This document shows, one piece after another, positions 51,512 to 60,755 of a stretch of 64,000 nucleotides of DNA (positions are counted from its first letter, which is position 1; each line of letters opens with the position of its first letter). The position numbers and the translations under genes were made by a program. Below the pieces are notes generated by a model. The model ran no database searches. It worked only from the letters and a program-made list of their open reading frames with translations, and was not told where the DNA came from. Source of the DNA: Bog-756 sp963753905 (GTDB taxonomy: Bacteria > Actinomycetota > Acidimicrobiia > Acidimicrobiales > RAAP-2); the NCBI GenBank assembly GCA_963753905.1, contig CAVWDZ010000001.1, positions 1,116,001 through 1,180,000 on the forward strand, in the 5' to 3' direction.

Positions 51512-52754
51512 GCGCACCGCGACCGCCCGCCGGTCGACCCGGGAACGCCATCCCACGAGGACCCCGCGTGCGAGAGCGCACGAGGCCGCTTCGTCGTCGC
51601 CCGCCCGGTCGGGCCGGTTGGCGCACGTCCCGACTGCGACCGCCCTGGCGGTGTTGGTGGCGGTGCTCTGCGTGGTCGGCCTGGTCATGGTCGGATCGGC
51701 CTCGCCGGTCATCTCCCTCGGGCTCTACGGCTCCCCCTGGACCATCCTCATCCGCCAGACCCTCTGGATGGCGGTCGGGGCCGGAGCCCTGATCCTCCTC
51801 TCGCGGGTCGACTACCGGCGGTGGCGTGCCGTCCGTGGCCCCCTCGTGGTGGTCAGCATCGCACTGCTGGTGGCTGTGCTGGTCCCCGGGCTCGGGGACG
51901 CATCGGGCGGCTCGTCGCGCTGGATCGGGATCGGCCTGCTCAAGATGCAGCCCTCGGAGCTCATGAAGCTGGCACTGGTCGTCTTCGTGGCCGATCTGGT
52001 CACACGCCGTGCGGACCGGATGGACGAGCCGAAACTGGTCATCACCCCGGTGCTCGCCGTCCTGGGCGTCTCCGGGGCCCTCATCCTCGAACAGCCCGAC
52101 ATGGGCACAGCCCTCGTGCTCTGCTGCATCGCCTTCGGGGTCCTCTTCGTCGGCGGGGTGCCGATGGCCCCCATCCTCAAGGTGCTGGGCACCTTCGCCG
52201 CAGTGGCCGTGGTAGTCGGATTGGCGGACCCGTACCGGCGGGACAGGATCCTCTCGTTCCTGAACCCCGGGGCCCACCAGTCGGGGTCCGGCTACCAGGT
52301 CTGGCAGTCGCTGATCGGGTTGGGTGCGGGACACCTGTTCGGCCTCGGCCTCGGCGGGGGCCGCGAGAAGTGGGGGAGCCTGCCCAACGCCCACACCGAC
52401 TTCATCTTCTCGGTCGTGGGGGAGGAGCTGGGCATGGTCGGGGCAGTCGCACTGCTCGCGCTCTTCTTCGCGCTTGCCTGGTTCGGGTTCCGTACCGCCA
52501 GCCGGGCGCCCGACCGGTTCGGGAGTCTGCTCGCGGTCGGGGTGACCACCTGGATCACCAGCCAGGCGGTCATCAACGTGGGTGCCGTGATCGGCCTGCT
52601 CCCGGTCACCGGGATTCCCCTCCCCTTCATCTCCTTCGGCGGGTCCTCCCTGGTCATCACCATGGCGGCGGTCGGCATCCTGCTCAACATCGCCGCCCAG
52701 GAACGGTCGGGGAAGGGCGTCGTGCTCCCGCGGCCGCGTCCCTCCCGGGCGTGA
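51504..52754 (+). CDS. ftsW: Division glycosyltransferase FtsW (SEDS family)
   Basis: Encodes 416 residues with ten membrane helices after a basic N-terminus of about 45 residues. SEDS motifs: SSRWIGIGLLKMQPSELMKLA, GSGYQVWQSLIGLGAGHLFGLGLG, then AHTDFIFSVVGEELGMVG and the C-terminal LPFISFGGSSL. It polymerises septal glycan from lipid II with FtsI. GTG 51504; the stop overlaps murG as GTGA. Confidence 0.96.
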   Translation: MAERTATARRSTRERHPTRTPRARAHEAASSSPARSGRLAHVPTATALAVLVAVLCVVGLVMVGSASPVISLGLYGSPWTILIRQTLWMAVGAGALILLSRVDYRRWRAVRGPLVVVSIALLVAVLVPGLGDASGGSSRWIGIGLLKMQPSELMKLALVVFVADLVTRRADRMDEPKLVITPVLAVLGVSGALILEQPDMGTALVLCCIAFGVLFVGGVPMAPILKVLGTFAAVAVVVGLADPYRRDRILSFLNPGAHQSGSGYQVWQSLIGLGAGHLFGLGLGGGREKWGSLPNAHTDFIFSVVGEELGMVGAVALLALFFALAWFGFRTASRAPDRFGSLLAVGVTTWITSQAVINVGAVIGLLPVTGIPLPFISFGGSSLVITMAAVGILLNIAAQERSGKGVVLPRPRPSRA

Positions 52755-53902
52755 GCGGGCGTCGCTACGCGGTGATGGCGGGCGGGGGAACGGCCGGTCA
52801 CCTCCAGCCCGCCCTGGCCATCGCCGAGGCGCTCGTCGACCGCGGACACGACCGGGGATCGATCGAGTTCGTCGGCTCCGAGCGCGGTCAGGACGCGGAA
52901 ACCCTCGATGGGCGGGGATTCCCGTTCACCCTGCTGCCGGGGCGGGGCGTCGTCCGCAGTCTCGCCCCACGCGACCTCGTCGGGAACGTCGTGTCCCTCG
53001 CCGGGCTCGCGGTCGCCGCGGTCGGCGGGCTCCGGCTCGTGGCCCGGGAGCGGCCCCGGGTCGTGGTCTCCGTGGGCGGGTATGCAAGCCTGCCGGCTGC
53101 GTTGGCCGCCGTGATGCTGCGGATCCCCCTGGTCCTGGTCAACACCGACGCGGTGCCCGGTGCGGCGAACCGCCTCTTCGGCCGGTTCGCCCGGGCCAGT
53201 GCGGTCGGGTGGGAGGGGGTACGCCTGCCCCGTGCTGTGGTGACCGGGACGCCGGTGCGCCCGGAGATCGGTGCGGTCCGGCGGGCCCCCGCCGACCGGA
53301 TCGCCGCGCGTCGCCTGCTCGGGCTGCCCCCCGACCGGGCGCTGGTGGCAGTCTTCGGCGGCTCGCTCGGCGCGCGGAGTCTCAACCGCTGCGTCGAGGG
53401 GCTCAGCGCGCGCTGGGAGCGGCGCTCGGACGTGGCGATCTACCACATCGTCGGGCGCCGGGACTGGGACGGACGGACGGGTGACGGCCCCGGTGGGGCG
53501 GACCACCCGGGCCTGGTCCTCGTGCGGGTTCCCTTCGAGGAGCGTATGGCCGCCGTCTACGCTGCGGCCGACGTCGTGGTCTGCCGGGCCGGGGCGATGA
53601 CCGTGGCCGAACTGGCCGTTGCCGGGGTGCCGGCGGTGCTGGTGCCCCTGCCGGGGGCGCCGGGGGACCACCAGACGGCCAACGGCCGTGTGCTGGAGCG
53701 AGCGGGGGCCGCGGTGCTGCTGGCCGACGCGCTGTGCGAGCCGGCCCGCCTCGACGGGATCCTCGACGGGCTCCTCTCCGACCGGGGTGCGCTCGACGCC
53801 ATGGGTGCGGCGGCAGCGCGGCTGGGTCGTCCCGACGCGGCTGACGCGGGCGCCCAGGTTGTCGAGGCCGCAGCCGACCCGGCGGAGCGGGGTGCGGCAT
53901 GA
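52751..53902 (+). CDS. murG: UDP-GlcNAc:lipid I GlcNAc-transferase
   Basis: Encodes 383 residues. The glycine loop is MAGGGTAGHLQPALAIAEAL; VSVGGYASLPAALAA lies in the acceptor domain; the donor half has FGGSLGARSLN and the UDP-GlcNAc site CRAGAMTVAELAVAGVPAVLVPLPGA (with the invariant Glu). It makes lipid II at the inner membrane face. Coupled to ftsW and to murC (ATGA). Confidence 0.96.
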   Translation: MSGRRYAVMAGGGTAGHLQPALAIAEALVDRGHDRGSIEFVGSERGQDAETLDGRGFPFTLLPGRGVVRSLAPRDLVGNVVSLAGLAVAAVGGLRLVARERPRVVVSVGGYASLPAALAAVMLRIPLVLVNTDAVPGAANRLFGRFARASAVGWEGVRLPRAVVTGTPVRPEIGAVRRAPADRIAARRLLGLPPDRALVAVFGGSLGARSLNRCVEGLSARWERRSDVAIYHIVGRRDWDGRTGDGPGGADHPGLVLVRVPFEERMAAVYAAADVVVCRAGAMTVAELAVAGVPAVLVPLPGAPGDHQTANGRVLERAGAAVLLADALCEPARLDGILDGLLSDRGALDAMGAAAARLGRPDAADAGAQVVEAAADPAERGAA

Positions 53903-55308
53903 CCGGGTCGCCGGCCCCACCCCGTCTCGGCGACCCCCGGGCGCTCGAGCGCGTCCACATCGTCGGCATCGGGGGGGCCGGGATGAGCGCCATCGCCACC
54001 GTCCTGCACGCCATGGGCCACACGGTCTCCGGGAGCGACCTGCGGGCCTCCGCGGTCACCGATCGGCTGCGGGCGGCCGGGATGGCGGTGGCCATCGGGC
54101 ACGCCCCGGCCAACCTGGCCGCTGCGCAACTGGTCACCGTCTCCTCGGCGGTCTCCGCGGACAACCCGGAGGTCGTCGAGGCGCGTCGCCTGGGCATCCC
54201 GGTCCTGTCGCGGGCCGAGATCCTGGCCGCGGTCTCCGCCCTGCGGCGCTGCATCGCCGTGTCCGGCACCCACGGCAAGACGACGACGGCCTCGATGCTC
54301 GCGCTCATCCTGGTCGAGGCCGGGATGCGCCCCTCATTCCTCATCGGGGGCGACGTCAACGAGATCGGGACCAACGCGGCCTGGGACGTGGGCGAGTGGA
54401 TCGTCGTCGAGGCCGACGAGAGCGACGGCACATTCCTCTCCCTCCGACCCGACACCGCCGTCGTCACCAACGTGGAGGCCGATCATCTCGACCACTACGG
54501 CACGTTCGGTGCGCTGCGGTCGGCATTCGCCCAATTCCTCGCATCCGCCCTCCGGCACCGGGTGGTCGGGGGGGACGACGCCGAGGCCGCCACCATCGGC
54601 CGAGCCGCGGGTGCCGACACCGTCGGCTTCGCTGCCGGCTGCAGTCATCGGATGCTCGATGCACATGCAGAACGGAGCGCGGTCTCCTTCACCCTCGACG
54701 CGCCCGACGGGCAGCGGCTGGGTCGCCTGGCGGTGGCCGTCCCGGGCCTCCACAACGCACGGAACGCCGCGGTGGCGACGGTTGCCGCCCTCTCCGCCGG
54801 TGCCCCCTTCGACGCCGCCGAGCGCGCGCTCGCCCGATTCGCCGGTGTGGCCCGCCGCTTCGAGTTCCGGGGGGAGCGCGCCGGGGTGACCTTCGTCGAC
54901 GATTATGCACACCTGCCGGCCGAGGTCCGGGCCACCCTCGCGGCGGCCCGCCACGGCGGGTGGCCACGGGTGGTGGCGGTGTTCCAGCCGCATCGCTACA
55001 CGCGCACTGCCCAGCTGTCGGAGCAATTCGGGGAGGCCTTCGCAGACGCGGACGTCGTGGTGGTGACCGACGTCTACGGTGCGGGCGAATCTCCGGTGCC
55101 CGGCGTCTCCGGCCGACTGGTGGCCGAGGCGGTGGGACGGGTCCGGCCCGATCTCGCGGTCCGGTACGTGCCCGGCCGGGGTGACCTTCCGGCCGCGGTG
55201 GCGGCTGTGCTGCGACCGGGCGACCTCTGCTGCACCCTCGGCGCGGGGGATGTGACCTCGCTCGCCGACGAGGTCATGGCTGTACTCGAGGACGTGAGAC
55301 ACCCATGA
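53899..55308 (+). CDS. murC: UDP-N-acetylmuramate-L-alanine ligase
   Basis: Encodes 469 residues. The N-terminal UDP site is HIVGIGGAGMSAIA; the ATP loop is SGTHGKTTTASM (about residue 124); VVEADESDGTFL and NVEADHLDHYG complete the centre; the C-terminal domain has FVDDYAHLPAEVRATL and FQPHRYTRT. First of the four amino-acid ligases of the wall precursor; only MurC and MurE are present here. Confidence 0.96.
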   Translation: MTGSPAPPRLGDPRALERVHIVGIGGAGMSAIATVLHAMGHTVSGSDLRASAVTDRLRAAGMAVAIGHAPANLAAAQLVTVSSAVSADNPEVVEARRLGIPVLSRAEILAAVSALRRCIAVSGTHGKTTTASMLALILVEAGMRPSFLIGGDVNEIGTNAAWDVGEWIVVEADESDGTFLSLRPDTAVVTNVEADHLDHYGTFGALRSAFAQFLASALRHRVVGGDDAEAATIGRAAGADTVGFAAGCSHRMLDAHAERSAVSFTLDAPDGQRLGRLAVAVPGLHNARNAAVATVAALSAGAPFDAAERALARFAGVARRFEFRGERAGVTFVDDYAHLPAEVRATLAAARHGGWPRVVAVFQPHRYTRTAQLSEQFGEAFADADVVVVTDVYGAGESPVPGVSGRLVAEAVGRVRPDLAVRYVPGRGDLPAAVAAVLRPGDLCCTLGAGDVTSLADEVMAVLEDVRHP

Positions 55309-56240
55309 GCCCGTGCACCGGCGATCTCGAGCGCCTGGCCGGGCGTCTCGGTGCAGCGGCCCGGCGCGACCAGCCACTCGGTGCGCGCACCACCTACCGG
55401 GTCGGAGGGACCGCGGCACTGACCGTCGAGCCGGCTGACGAGGACGCCCTGGTCGCGGTCGCCCGCGCGCTCGAGGGACTCGACGTGCCCGTCCTCGTGG
55501 TCGGGAACGGGTCCAATCTCCTGATCGCCGACCGGGGCTTCGCCGGCCTCGCCATCTTTCTCGGGTCGGGGTTCTCGTACCTCGCCGCCGACGGTACAGA
55601 GGTGCGCGCCGGGGCGGCGCTCGACCTGCCGGCCCTGGCCCGCCGAACGGCCGCGGCCGGGCTGTCCGGCCTCGAGTGGGCGGTCGGCGTGCCCGGCACC
55701 GTGGGTGGGGCACTGCGGATGAACGCGGGTGGCCACGGCTCGGACACCGCGGCCACCCTGGTCCGGTATCGCCGCATCGACCTGCGGACCGCCACCATCG
55801 CCGAGTGCACGGTCCTCGACCTCGCCGCCGGCTACCGGCACACCTCGGTGTCGGCCAGCGACGTCGTGGTCGAGGCCACCTTCGGCCTCGCACGTGGAGA
55901 TCCCGCCGAAGCCAGGGCCACGATCGACGAGATCGTGCGCTGGCGGCGGGCCAACCAACCCGGGGGCAGCAACGCCGGATCTGTCTTCACCAACCCCCCG
56001 GGTGACTCGGCCGGCCGCCTCATCGAGGCCTGCGGCTTCAAGGGCCGCCGGGAGGGAACGGCCGAGGTCTCGCCGAAGCACGCCAACTTCATCCAGGTCG
56101 ACCGCGGGGGATCTGCGGACGACGTTCGCCGCCTCGTCGAACGGGTCCGTGAGGAGGTGGCCGCGGCCACCGGGACCGGACTGGTTCCCGAGGTCCAGAT
56201 GGTCGGATTCGACGGCGGAGAAGGGGGGTCGGACCGATGA
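55305..56240 (+). CDS. murB: UDP-N-acetylenolpyruvoylglucosamine reductase
   Basis: Encodes 311 residues. FAD-binding segments are TTYRVGGTAAL, VVGNGSNLLIADRGF and WAVGVPGTVGGALRMNAGGHG; the catalytic serine is in SNAGSVFTNPPGDSAGRLIE and the C-terminal SPKHANFIQV is typical. The loop between the domains is of the type I/II intermediate size. It completes UDP-MurNAc synthesis. Overlaps murC and ftsQ as ATGA on both sides. Confidence 0.96.
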   Translation: MSPCTGDLERLAGRLGAAARRDQPLGARTTYRVGGTAALTVEPADEDALVAVARALEGLDVPVLVVGNGSNLLIADRGFAGLAIFLGSGFSYLAADGTEVRAGAALDLPALARRTAAAGLSGLEWAVGVPGTVGGALRMNAGGHGSDTAATLVRYRRIDLRTATIAECTVLDLAAGYRHTSVSASDVVVEATFGLARGDPAEARATIDEIVRWRRANQPGGSNAGSVFTNPPGDSAGRLIEACGFKGRREGTAEVSPKHANFIQVDRGGSADDVRRLVERVREEVAAATGTGLVPEVQMVGFDGGEGGSDR

Positions 56241-57037
56241 CCCCGTCAGGGCCCTCGGGGGCGGCGACCGCCATCGACCCCCGGATCCGGCAGCGGCGCG
56301 AGGAGATCGAGCGCAGCCAGAGCCGCCGCCGATGGCGCCGGCTCTGGCTCGGGGCGGCGGCAGTGGTCCTCGCCGCGCTGGTCGTGCTCGTGCTCCACAC
56401 CCCGTGGTTCGGCGTGCGGGTGGTCACCGTGACCGGGTCCCACCCCCACACCAGCGACGCCGCCATCGTGGCCGCCGCCGGGCTCACCGGTCATCCGGCG
56501 CTGATCAGCGTGGACCCCGGGACGACGGCCGGACGGATCGAGTCCCTTCCCTTCATCGCGACCGCCGACGTGCACCGGAAGTGGCCCGACGGCATCTCCA
56601 TTGCGGTCACGGAGCGTGAGCCCGTGCTCACCATGGCAGGTCCGGGCGCGGGGTGGGCGGTCCTCGACGCGTCGGGGCGGACCCTCGCGATCAGCCCGAC
56701 ACGGCCCTTGCACCTGGTCGCCCTCATCGTGCACGCGCCATCGGGACCGGTGCCCCCGCTGCCCGTGGGCGGTACGCTGCCGCCCTCCGCCGACGCAGGT
56801 CTGACGGTCGCGCGCACGCTGCCACCTGCCTTCGCCGGACAGGTCTCCTCGATCACCACCGCCCCGGACGGCACGGTCACCCTGGCCCTCGACTCGGGAG
56901 TCGTGGTGCTGTTGGGCACCGACACCGACCGTTCGGCCAAGTACGAGGACATCGCTGCGATCCTCGCCAACGCGGCACCCGGCGGCGCCCGGACCATCGA
57001 CGTCACCGTGCCGCAGTCGCCGACGGTCGGACGCTGA
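56237..57037 (+). CDS. ftsQ: Division protein FtsQ
   Basis: Encodes 266 residues. A charged cytoplasmic tail (1-33, ending SRRRWRR), one membrane helix (about 34-55) and an external POTRA domain (about 57-130, WFGVRVVTVTGSHPHTSDA) followed by the FtsQ beta domain (WAVLDASGRTL). It links FtsL and FtsB to the divisome. The frame ends 146 bp before ftsZ, which has its own promoter. Confidence 0.93.
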   Translation: MTPSGPSGAATAIDPRIRQRREEIERSQSRRRWRRLWLGAAAVVLAALVVLVLHTPWFGVRVVTVTGSHPHTSDAAIVAAAGLTGHPALISVDPGTTAGRIESLPFIATADVHRKWPDGISIAVTEREPVLTMAGPGAGWAVLDASGRTLAISPTRPLHLVALIVHAPSGPVPPLPVGGTLPPSADAGLTVARTLPPAFAGQVSSITTAPDGTVTLALDSGVVVLLGTDTDRSAKYEDIAAILANAAPGGARTIDVTVPQSPTVGR

Positions 57038-57095
57038 TCGCGGTCGTCGCGGCCGGCCGGCGGCGGCGACGGGGCCCCGAGCGGCCCCAGTGTGC

Positions 57096-57124
57096 TTGAC
57101 CAGGAAGTCTCCGAACCCTATCGT
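57096..57124 (+). promoter_or_regulatory. ftsZ promoter
   Basis: TTGACC (57096-57101), a 17-bp spacer and TATCGT (57119-57124). A start near 57131 gives a leader of about 53 nt that contains two mutually exclusive small stems (CCAAC/GTTGG and GGTTG/CAACC, 57129-57160). Confidence 0.65.
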
Positions 57125-57183
57125 TGGCCCCAACTCGCCGGTTGGAACGGATTCAACCTTTGGTCGAGGGTAAGGGATTCCCA

Positions 57184-58305
57184 ATGACCGTTCCGGCACA
57201 GAACAACTACTTCGCCGTCATCAAGGTGGTGGGTGTCGGCGGGGGTGGGGTGAATGCCGTCAACCGGATGATCGATGCAGGGCTTCGGGGCGTCGAGTTC
57301 ATCGCGACCAACACCGACGCCCAGGCGCTCCTGATGAGCGACGCGGACCTGAAGCTCGACATCGGGCGTCAGCTCACCCGCGGTCTCGGCGCCGGGAGCG
57401 ATCCGGAAGTCGGACGTCTGGCCGCCGAGGAGCACCGTTCGGAGATCGAGGAAGCGCTCAAGGGTGCAGACATGGTCTTCATCACCGCCGGCAAGGGCGG
57501 GGGCACCGGCACCGGAGCCGCGCCGGTGGTGGCCGAGATCGCCAAGGGGCTCGGCGCCCTGACCATCGGCGTGGTCACCCGCCCGTTCACCTTCGAGGGG
57601 AGACGTCGTTCGGTCCAGGCCGAGTCGGGCATCCAGAACTTGAAGGAGAAGGTCGACACGCTCATCATCATCCCCAACGACCGGCTCCTCACCGTCTCCA
57701 ACGAGAAGACCTCGATGGTCAACGCCTTCAAGATGGCTGACGAGGTCCTCATGCAGGGCGTCCAGGGCATCACCAGCCTGATCACCGTGCCCGGCCTCAT
57801 CAACACCGACTTCGCCGACGTCAAGATGATCATGTCCAACGCCGGGACCGCCATCATGGGGATCGGCTCGGCCACCGGCGAAGGGCGGGCTGTCAACGCG
57901 GCCCGCTCCGCGATCACCAGCCCGCTGCTCGAGGCCTCCATCGAAGGGGCCCGCGGGATCCTGCTCAACATCGCCGGCGGTCCCGATCTCGGGCTGTTCG
58001 AGGTCAACGAGGCCGCCGAGATCATCCACGGGGTGGCCCACCCCGACGCCAACATCATCTTCGGCAGTGTCATCGACGAATCCATGGGCGAGGAGGTCCG
58101 GGTGACGGTCATCGCCGCCGGCTTCGAGCGCTGGGAAGCCCAACCCCGCGGTGCGGTGACCATGAACGAGTCCAGCGGCAGGGACGAGTCACGCAGCCGG
58201 GTCCTCGGCGCGGACGCCGCCCACGAGGACATCTTCGCCACGCCGCCCGACGACGACCTCGATCTGGGCGACGACGAGTTCGACGTGCCTTCGTTCCTTC
58301 GCTGA
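57184..58305 (+). CDS. ftsZ: Cell division GTPase FtsZ
   Basis: Encodes 373 residues. The N-terminal IKVVGVGGGGVNAVNRMI, the tubulin signature GGGTGTG (105-111), NTDAQAL and the T7 loop NTDFADVKMIM are intact. A short acidic linker leads to the C-terminal peptide DEFDVPSFLR, which binds SepF and other partners. FtsZ polymerises into the division ring. The leader has an AAGGGA ribosome site. No ftsA is present, as usual for actinobacteria, so SepF is the likely membrane tether. Confidence 0.98.
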   Translation: MTVPAQNNYFAVIKVVGVGGGGVNAVNRMIDAGLRGVEFIATNTDAQALLMSDADLKLDIGRQLTRGLGAGSDPEVGRLAAEEHRSEIEEALKGADMVFITAGKGGGTGTGAAPVVAEIAKGLGALTIGVVTRPFTFEGRRRSVQAESGIQNLKEKVDTLIIIPNDRLLTVSNEKTSMVNAFKMADEVLMQGVQGITSLITVPGLINTDFADVKMIMSNAGTAIMGIGSATGEGRAVNAARSAITSPLLEASIEGARGILLNIAGGPDLGLFEVNEAAEIIHGVAHPDANIIFGSVIDESMGEEVRVTVIAAGFERWEAQPRGAVTMNESSGRDESRSRVLGADAAHEDIFATPPDDDLDLGDDEFDVPSFLR

Positions 58306-58364
58306 GCGGACCGTCGCCCGTCCCGGGGGCCACCTGCGTCCCGATCGTCGGCCCGGTCCACGCC

Positions 58365-59072
58365 GTGTGGACCACGGTCGAGCGGGGCGACCTCCGACCT
58401 GCCGGCGGGGAGCGCTGCTCCGCCGAGGGGCTGGTATCCGTGGCGCTCGACATCGCGCGGACCGGTCCGGGCACGGGACCGCGTGAGGTGGTCTGGCTCA
58501 CCCAGGTGCACGGCCGGACCGTGGTCGAGGTCTCGCCCACCGATCCGACCGGGGACCCGGCGCCGCCGGTGGCCCGCCACGTCGGTACGGGTGACGCCCT
58601 CGTGGCGAGCGACCCCGCGACGGCCCTGGCGGTGCTCACCGCCGACTGCGCCCCGGTGGCCCTGGGCAGCGCCGAGGGGGTGTTCGCGGCCGTGCACGTC
58701 GGATGGCGTGGCCTGCTGGCGGGCGTGGTCGAAGCGGCGGTGGGACGGATGCGCGGGCTCGGGGCCGACGAGGTTGCTGCGGCGGTCGGCCCCTGTGTCC
58801 ACCCCGGCTGCTACGAGTTCGCCGACGCCGAGCTCGACCGGGTCTCGGCGGTCTACGGCGAGGGGGTCCGGGCGCGCACCGCGAGCGGCCGTCCGGCCCT
58901 CGACCTGCCCGCCGCGGTCGGAGCGGCACTCGACGCAGCAGGAGCTGCCAGCGTTCCCGGGGTGGATGCCTGCACCGCCTGCGGCGGCGGGTACTTCTCC
59001 CACCGGGCACGTCGCGAACGGGGCCGCCAGGCGATGGTGGTCTGGGCCGACGGCGGCCCTTCGGACGGATGA
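58365..59072 (+). CDS. pgeF: Peptidoglycan editing factor PgeF (laccase-domain, YfiH/YlmD)
   Basis: Encodes 235 residues from GTG 58365. The zinc-type triad is visible: LTQVHGRTV (His), TADCAPV (Cys) and AAVHVGWRGLLAG (His), with GPCVHPGCYEF further on. PgeF removes wrongly incorporated residues from peptidoglycan precursors. It lies between ftsZ and yggS, the conserved ylmD position. The stop overlaps the next start as ATGA. Confidence 0.92.
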   Translation: MWTTVERGDLRPAGGERCSAEGLVSVALDIARTGPGTGPREVVWLTQVHGRTVVEVSPTDPTGDPAPPVARHVGTGDALVASDPATALAVLTADCAPVALGSAEGVFAAVHVGWRGLLAGVVEAAVGRMRGLGADEVAAAVGPCVHPGCYEFADAELDRVSAVYGEGVRARTASGRPALDLPAAVGAALDAAGAASVPGVDACTACGGGYFSHRARRERGRQAMVVWADGGPSDG

Positions 59073-59764
59073 CCACCGCCGGGGTGCCGGGAGACTTCAC
59101 CGAACGGCTCGCACAGGTCTGGGACCGCATCCAACGGGTCGCGCCCGACCCGGGACTGGTGACGGTGGTGGCGGTGACCAAGGGGTTCGGGCCCGACGCG
59201 GTGCGCTTCGCCCTCGATGCCGGACTCGACGCGATCGGCGAGAACTACGCCGACGAACTGGTGGCCAAGGCGGCGGCCCTCGGCGGGCAGACCGCGCCGT
59301 CGGAGCGCCGCGCGCCCGCATGGCACTACCTGGGGGCGGTCCAGCGCAACAAGGTCCCGCGCCTGGCGCCGCTCGTGGCCTGCTGGCAGGCGGTGGCGCG
59401 CCACGAAGAGGGACGTGCGATCGCCGCCCTCCGCCCTGGGGCGACGGTCCTCGTCCAGGTCGACGTGGCCGGGCTGCCGGGCCGCGGGGGCGTTCCCCCG
59501 AACCGGGTGGCCGGCCTGGTGGCCGCCCTCCGGGAAGAGGACCTCGAGGTGGCCGGCTTGATGGCGGTCGGCCCGCCCGGGCCCCCCGAGGACGCCCGCG
59601 GGGGATTTCGCGAGGTGTCCGGTCTCGCGGACACGCTCGACCTGCCCGTCCGGTCGATGGGCATGACCGACGACCTCGAGGTGGCCCTCTCGGAGGGGTC
59701 GACCATGGTGCGCCTCGGGCGCGCCCTGTTCGGGGACCGCCCTCCCCGGTCGTCCGCCACCTGA
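59069..59764 (+). CDS. PLP homeostasis protein (YggS/YlmE family)
   Basis: Encodes 231 residues. The PLP lysine is in VAVTKGFGPDAVRFAL; IGENYADELVAKA, HYLGAVQRNKV and the C-terminal RSMGMTDDLEVALSEGSTMVRLGRALFG match the family. It binds pyridoxal phosphate in a single barrel without known catalysis and keeps B6 and amino-acid pools balanced. Partner order pgeF-yggS-sepF is the conserved ylm cluster. Confidence 0.94.
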   Translation: MTTAGVPGDFTERLAQVWDRIQRVAPDPGLVTVVAVTKGFGPDAVRFALDAGLDAIGENYADELVAKAAALGGQTAPSERRAPAWHYLGAVQRNKVPRLAPLVACWQAVARHEEGRAIAALRPGATVLVQVDVAGLPGRGGVPPNRVAGLVAALREEDLEVAGLMAVGPPGPPEDARGGFREVSGLADTLDLPVRSMGMTDDLEVALSEGSTMVRLGRALFGDRPPRSSAT

Positions 59765-59818
59765 GCGGCGTCCACCCCCCGTTGGGGCCACGCACTACGC
59801 TGGCAGCAGGAGGAAACC

Positions 59819-60385
59819 ATGCCTGCTTCGTTCATGAAAAAGACGATGGCCTACCTCGGTCTCGTCGACGACGACTATGACGACTACGACGACTACGAGG
59901 CGCGTTCCTCCGTGCTGGGAGCGCGCTCCGGTCAGCGGGTTCCCGTCGCAGAGGAGGTCGAGGAGGCACCGGTGGCAGCAGTGACCAGCCCGCGTATCCG
60001 GACCCTCGGCCGGGACGAGGCCAATGGCTCCTCGGTGACGCCCTCACCGTCAGCGCTCAGCCCGCGGAGCGGCTCGTCCTCGGTCCGACCGATCTCACAG
60101 GACGCGGCCAGCGCCCGGGTGCACATCGTCGCCCCGGGCCGGTTCGCCGACGCGCAGGAGATCGCCAACCGGCTCATGAACAACCAACCGGTGATCGTCA
60201 ACATGCAGAGCGCCGATCGCGACCTCCAGCGGCGCATGATCGACTTCTGCAGCGGGGTGACCTACGCCCTCTCGGGGGGTATGGAGCGGGTCGCCGACGA
60301 GGTCTTCCTGCTCACCCCGTCCAACGTCAAGGTCTCCGACGAGGAGCGCCAGCGCCTGGCCGACCGTGGGCTGGTGAATCCCTGA
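59819..60385 (+). CDS. sepF: Cell division protein SepF
   Basis: Encodes 188 residues. An amphipathic N-terminus (MPASFMKKTMAYLGLV) for membrane binding is followed by an acidic DDDYDDYDDY run, a Ser/Pro linker, and the SepF fold (about 97-180: VHIVAPGRFADAQEIANRL, VIVNMQSADRDLQRRMIDFCSG). It anchors FtsZ. The ATG is set by AGGAGG five bases upstream; TACGCT at 59796 may be a -10. Confidence 0.95.
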   Translation: MPASFMKKTMAYLGLVDDDYDDYDDYEARSSVLGARSGQRVPVAEEVEEAPVAAVTSPRIRTLGRDEANGSSVTPSPSALSPRSGSSSVRPISQDAASARVHIVAPGRFADAQEIANRLMNNQPVIVNMQSADRDLQRRMIDFCSGVTYALSGGMERVADEVFLLTPSNVKVSDEERQRLADRGLVNP

Positions 60386-60431
60386 CCTGCCCACGGAAGG
60401 CAGCGGGACAGGCTGGGAGGAGTGAGACCGG

Positions 60432-60698
60432 ATGCTCGGTCTGATCGCCGATCTCCTCCGCCTGTTCCTCCTCGTGCTGATCGTCTACGCGGTGCTGAGC
60501 TGGTTCACGGTCTCGGGTCGGCTCGCCTACGACTCGCCCGTGCTCAAGATCCAGCGGGTGCTCGCGTCCATCTGCGAGCCGGTGCTCCGACCGGTCCGCA
60601 ACCTCATCCCTCCGGTCCGGGTGGGCGGGGTGGGCATCGACCTCTCGGTGTTGATCGTCTTCCTGGTGGTGAACGTCCTCATCTCGCTGTTCCTCTGA
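60432..60698 (+). CDS. YggT-family membrane protein
   Basis: Encodes 88 residues with two membrane helices (about 5-28 and 66-87) and the signature ILLRPIRNLIPP-like segment, here EPVLRPVRNLIPPVR. YggT/YlmG proteins lie between sepF and divIVA in many Gram-positives; the role is unclear but linked to division or envelope stability. GGGAGGAG lies about ten bases before the ATG. Confidence 0.93.
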   Translation: MLGLIADLLRLFLLVLIVYAVLSWFTVSGRLAYDSPVLKIQRVLASICEPVLRPVRNLIPPVRVGGVGIDLSVLIVFLVVNVLISLFL

Positions 60699-60742
60699 CC
60701 GCACAGCCTCGGACGGTCCCTGGAAATAGCCGTGCGCGCCGC

Positions 60743-60748
60743 TAGCAT
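60743..60748 (+). promoter_or_regulatory. -10 element for a leaderless divIVA transcript
   Basis: TAGCAT ends seven bases before ATG 60756, with no ribosome site in between. It shows that divIVA can be read separately from sepF-yggT. Confidence 0.5.
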
Positions 60749-60755
60749 GGGGGCC

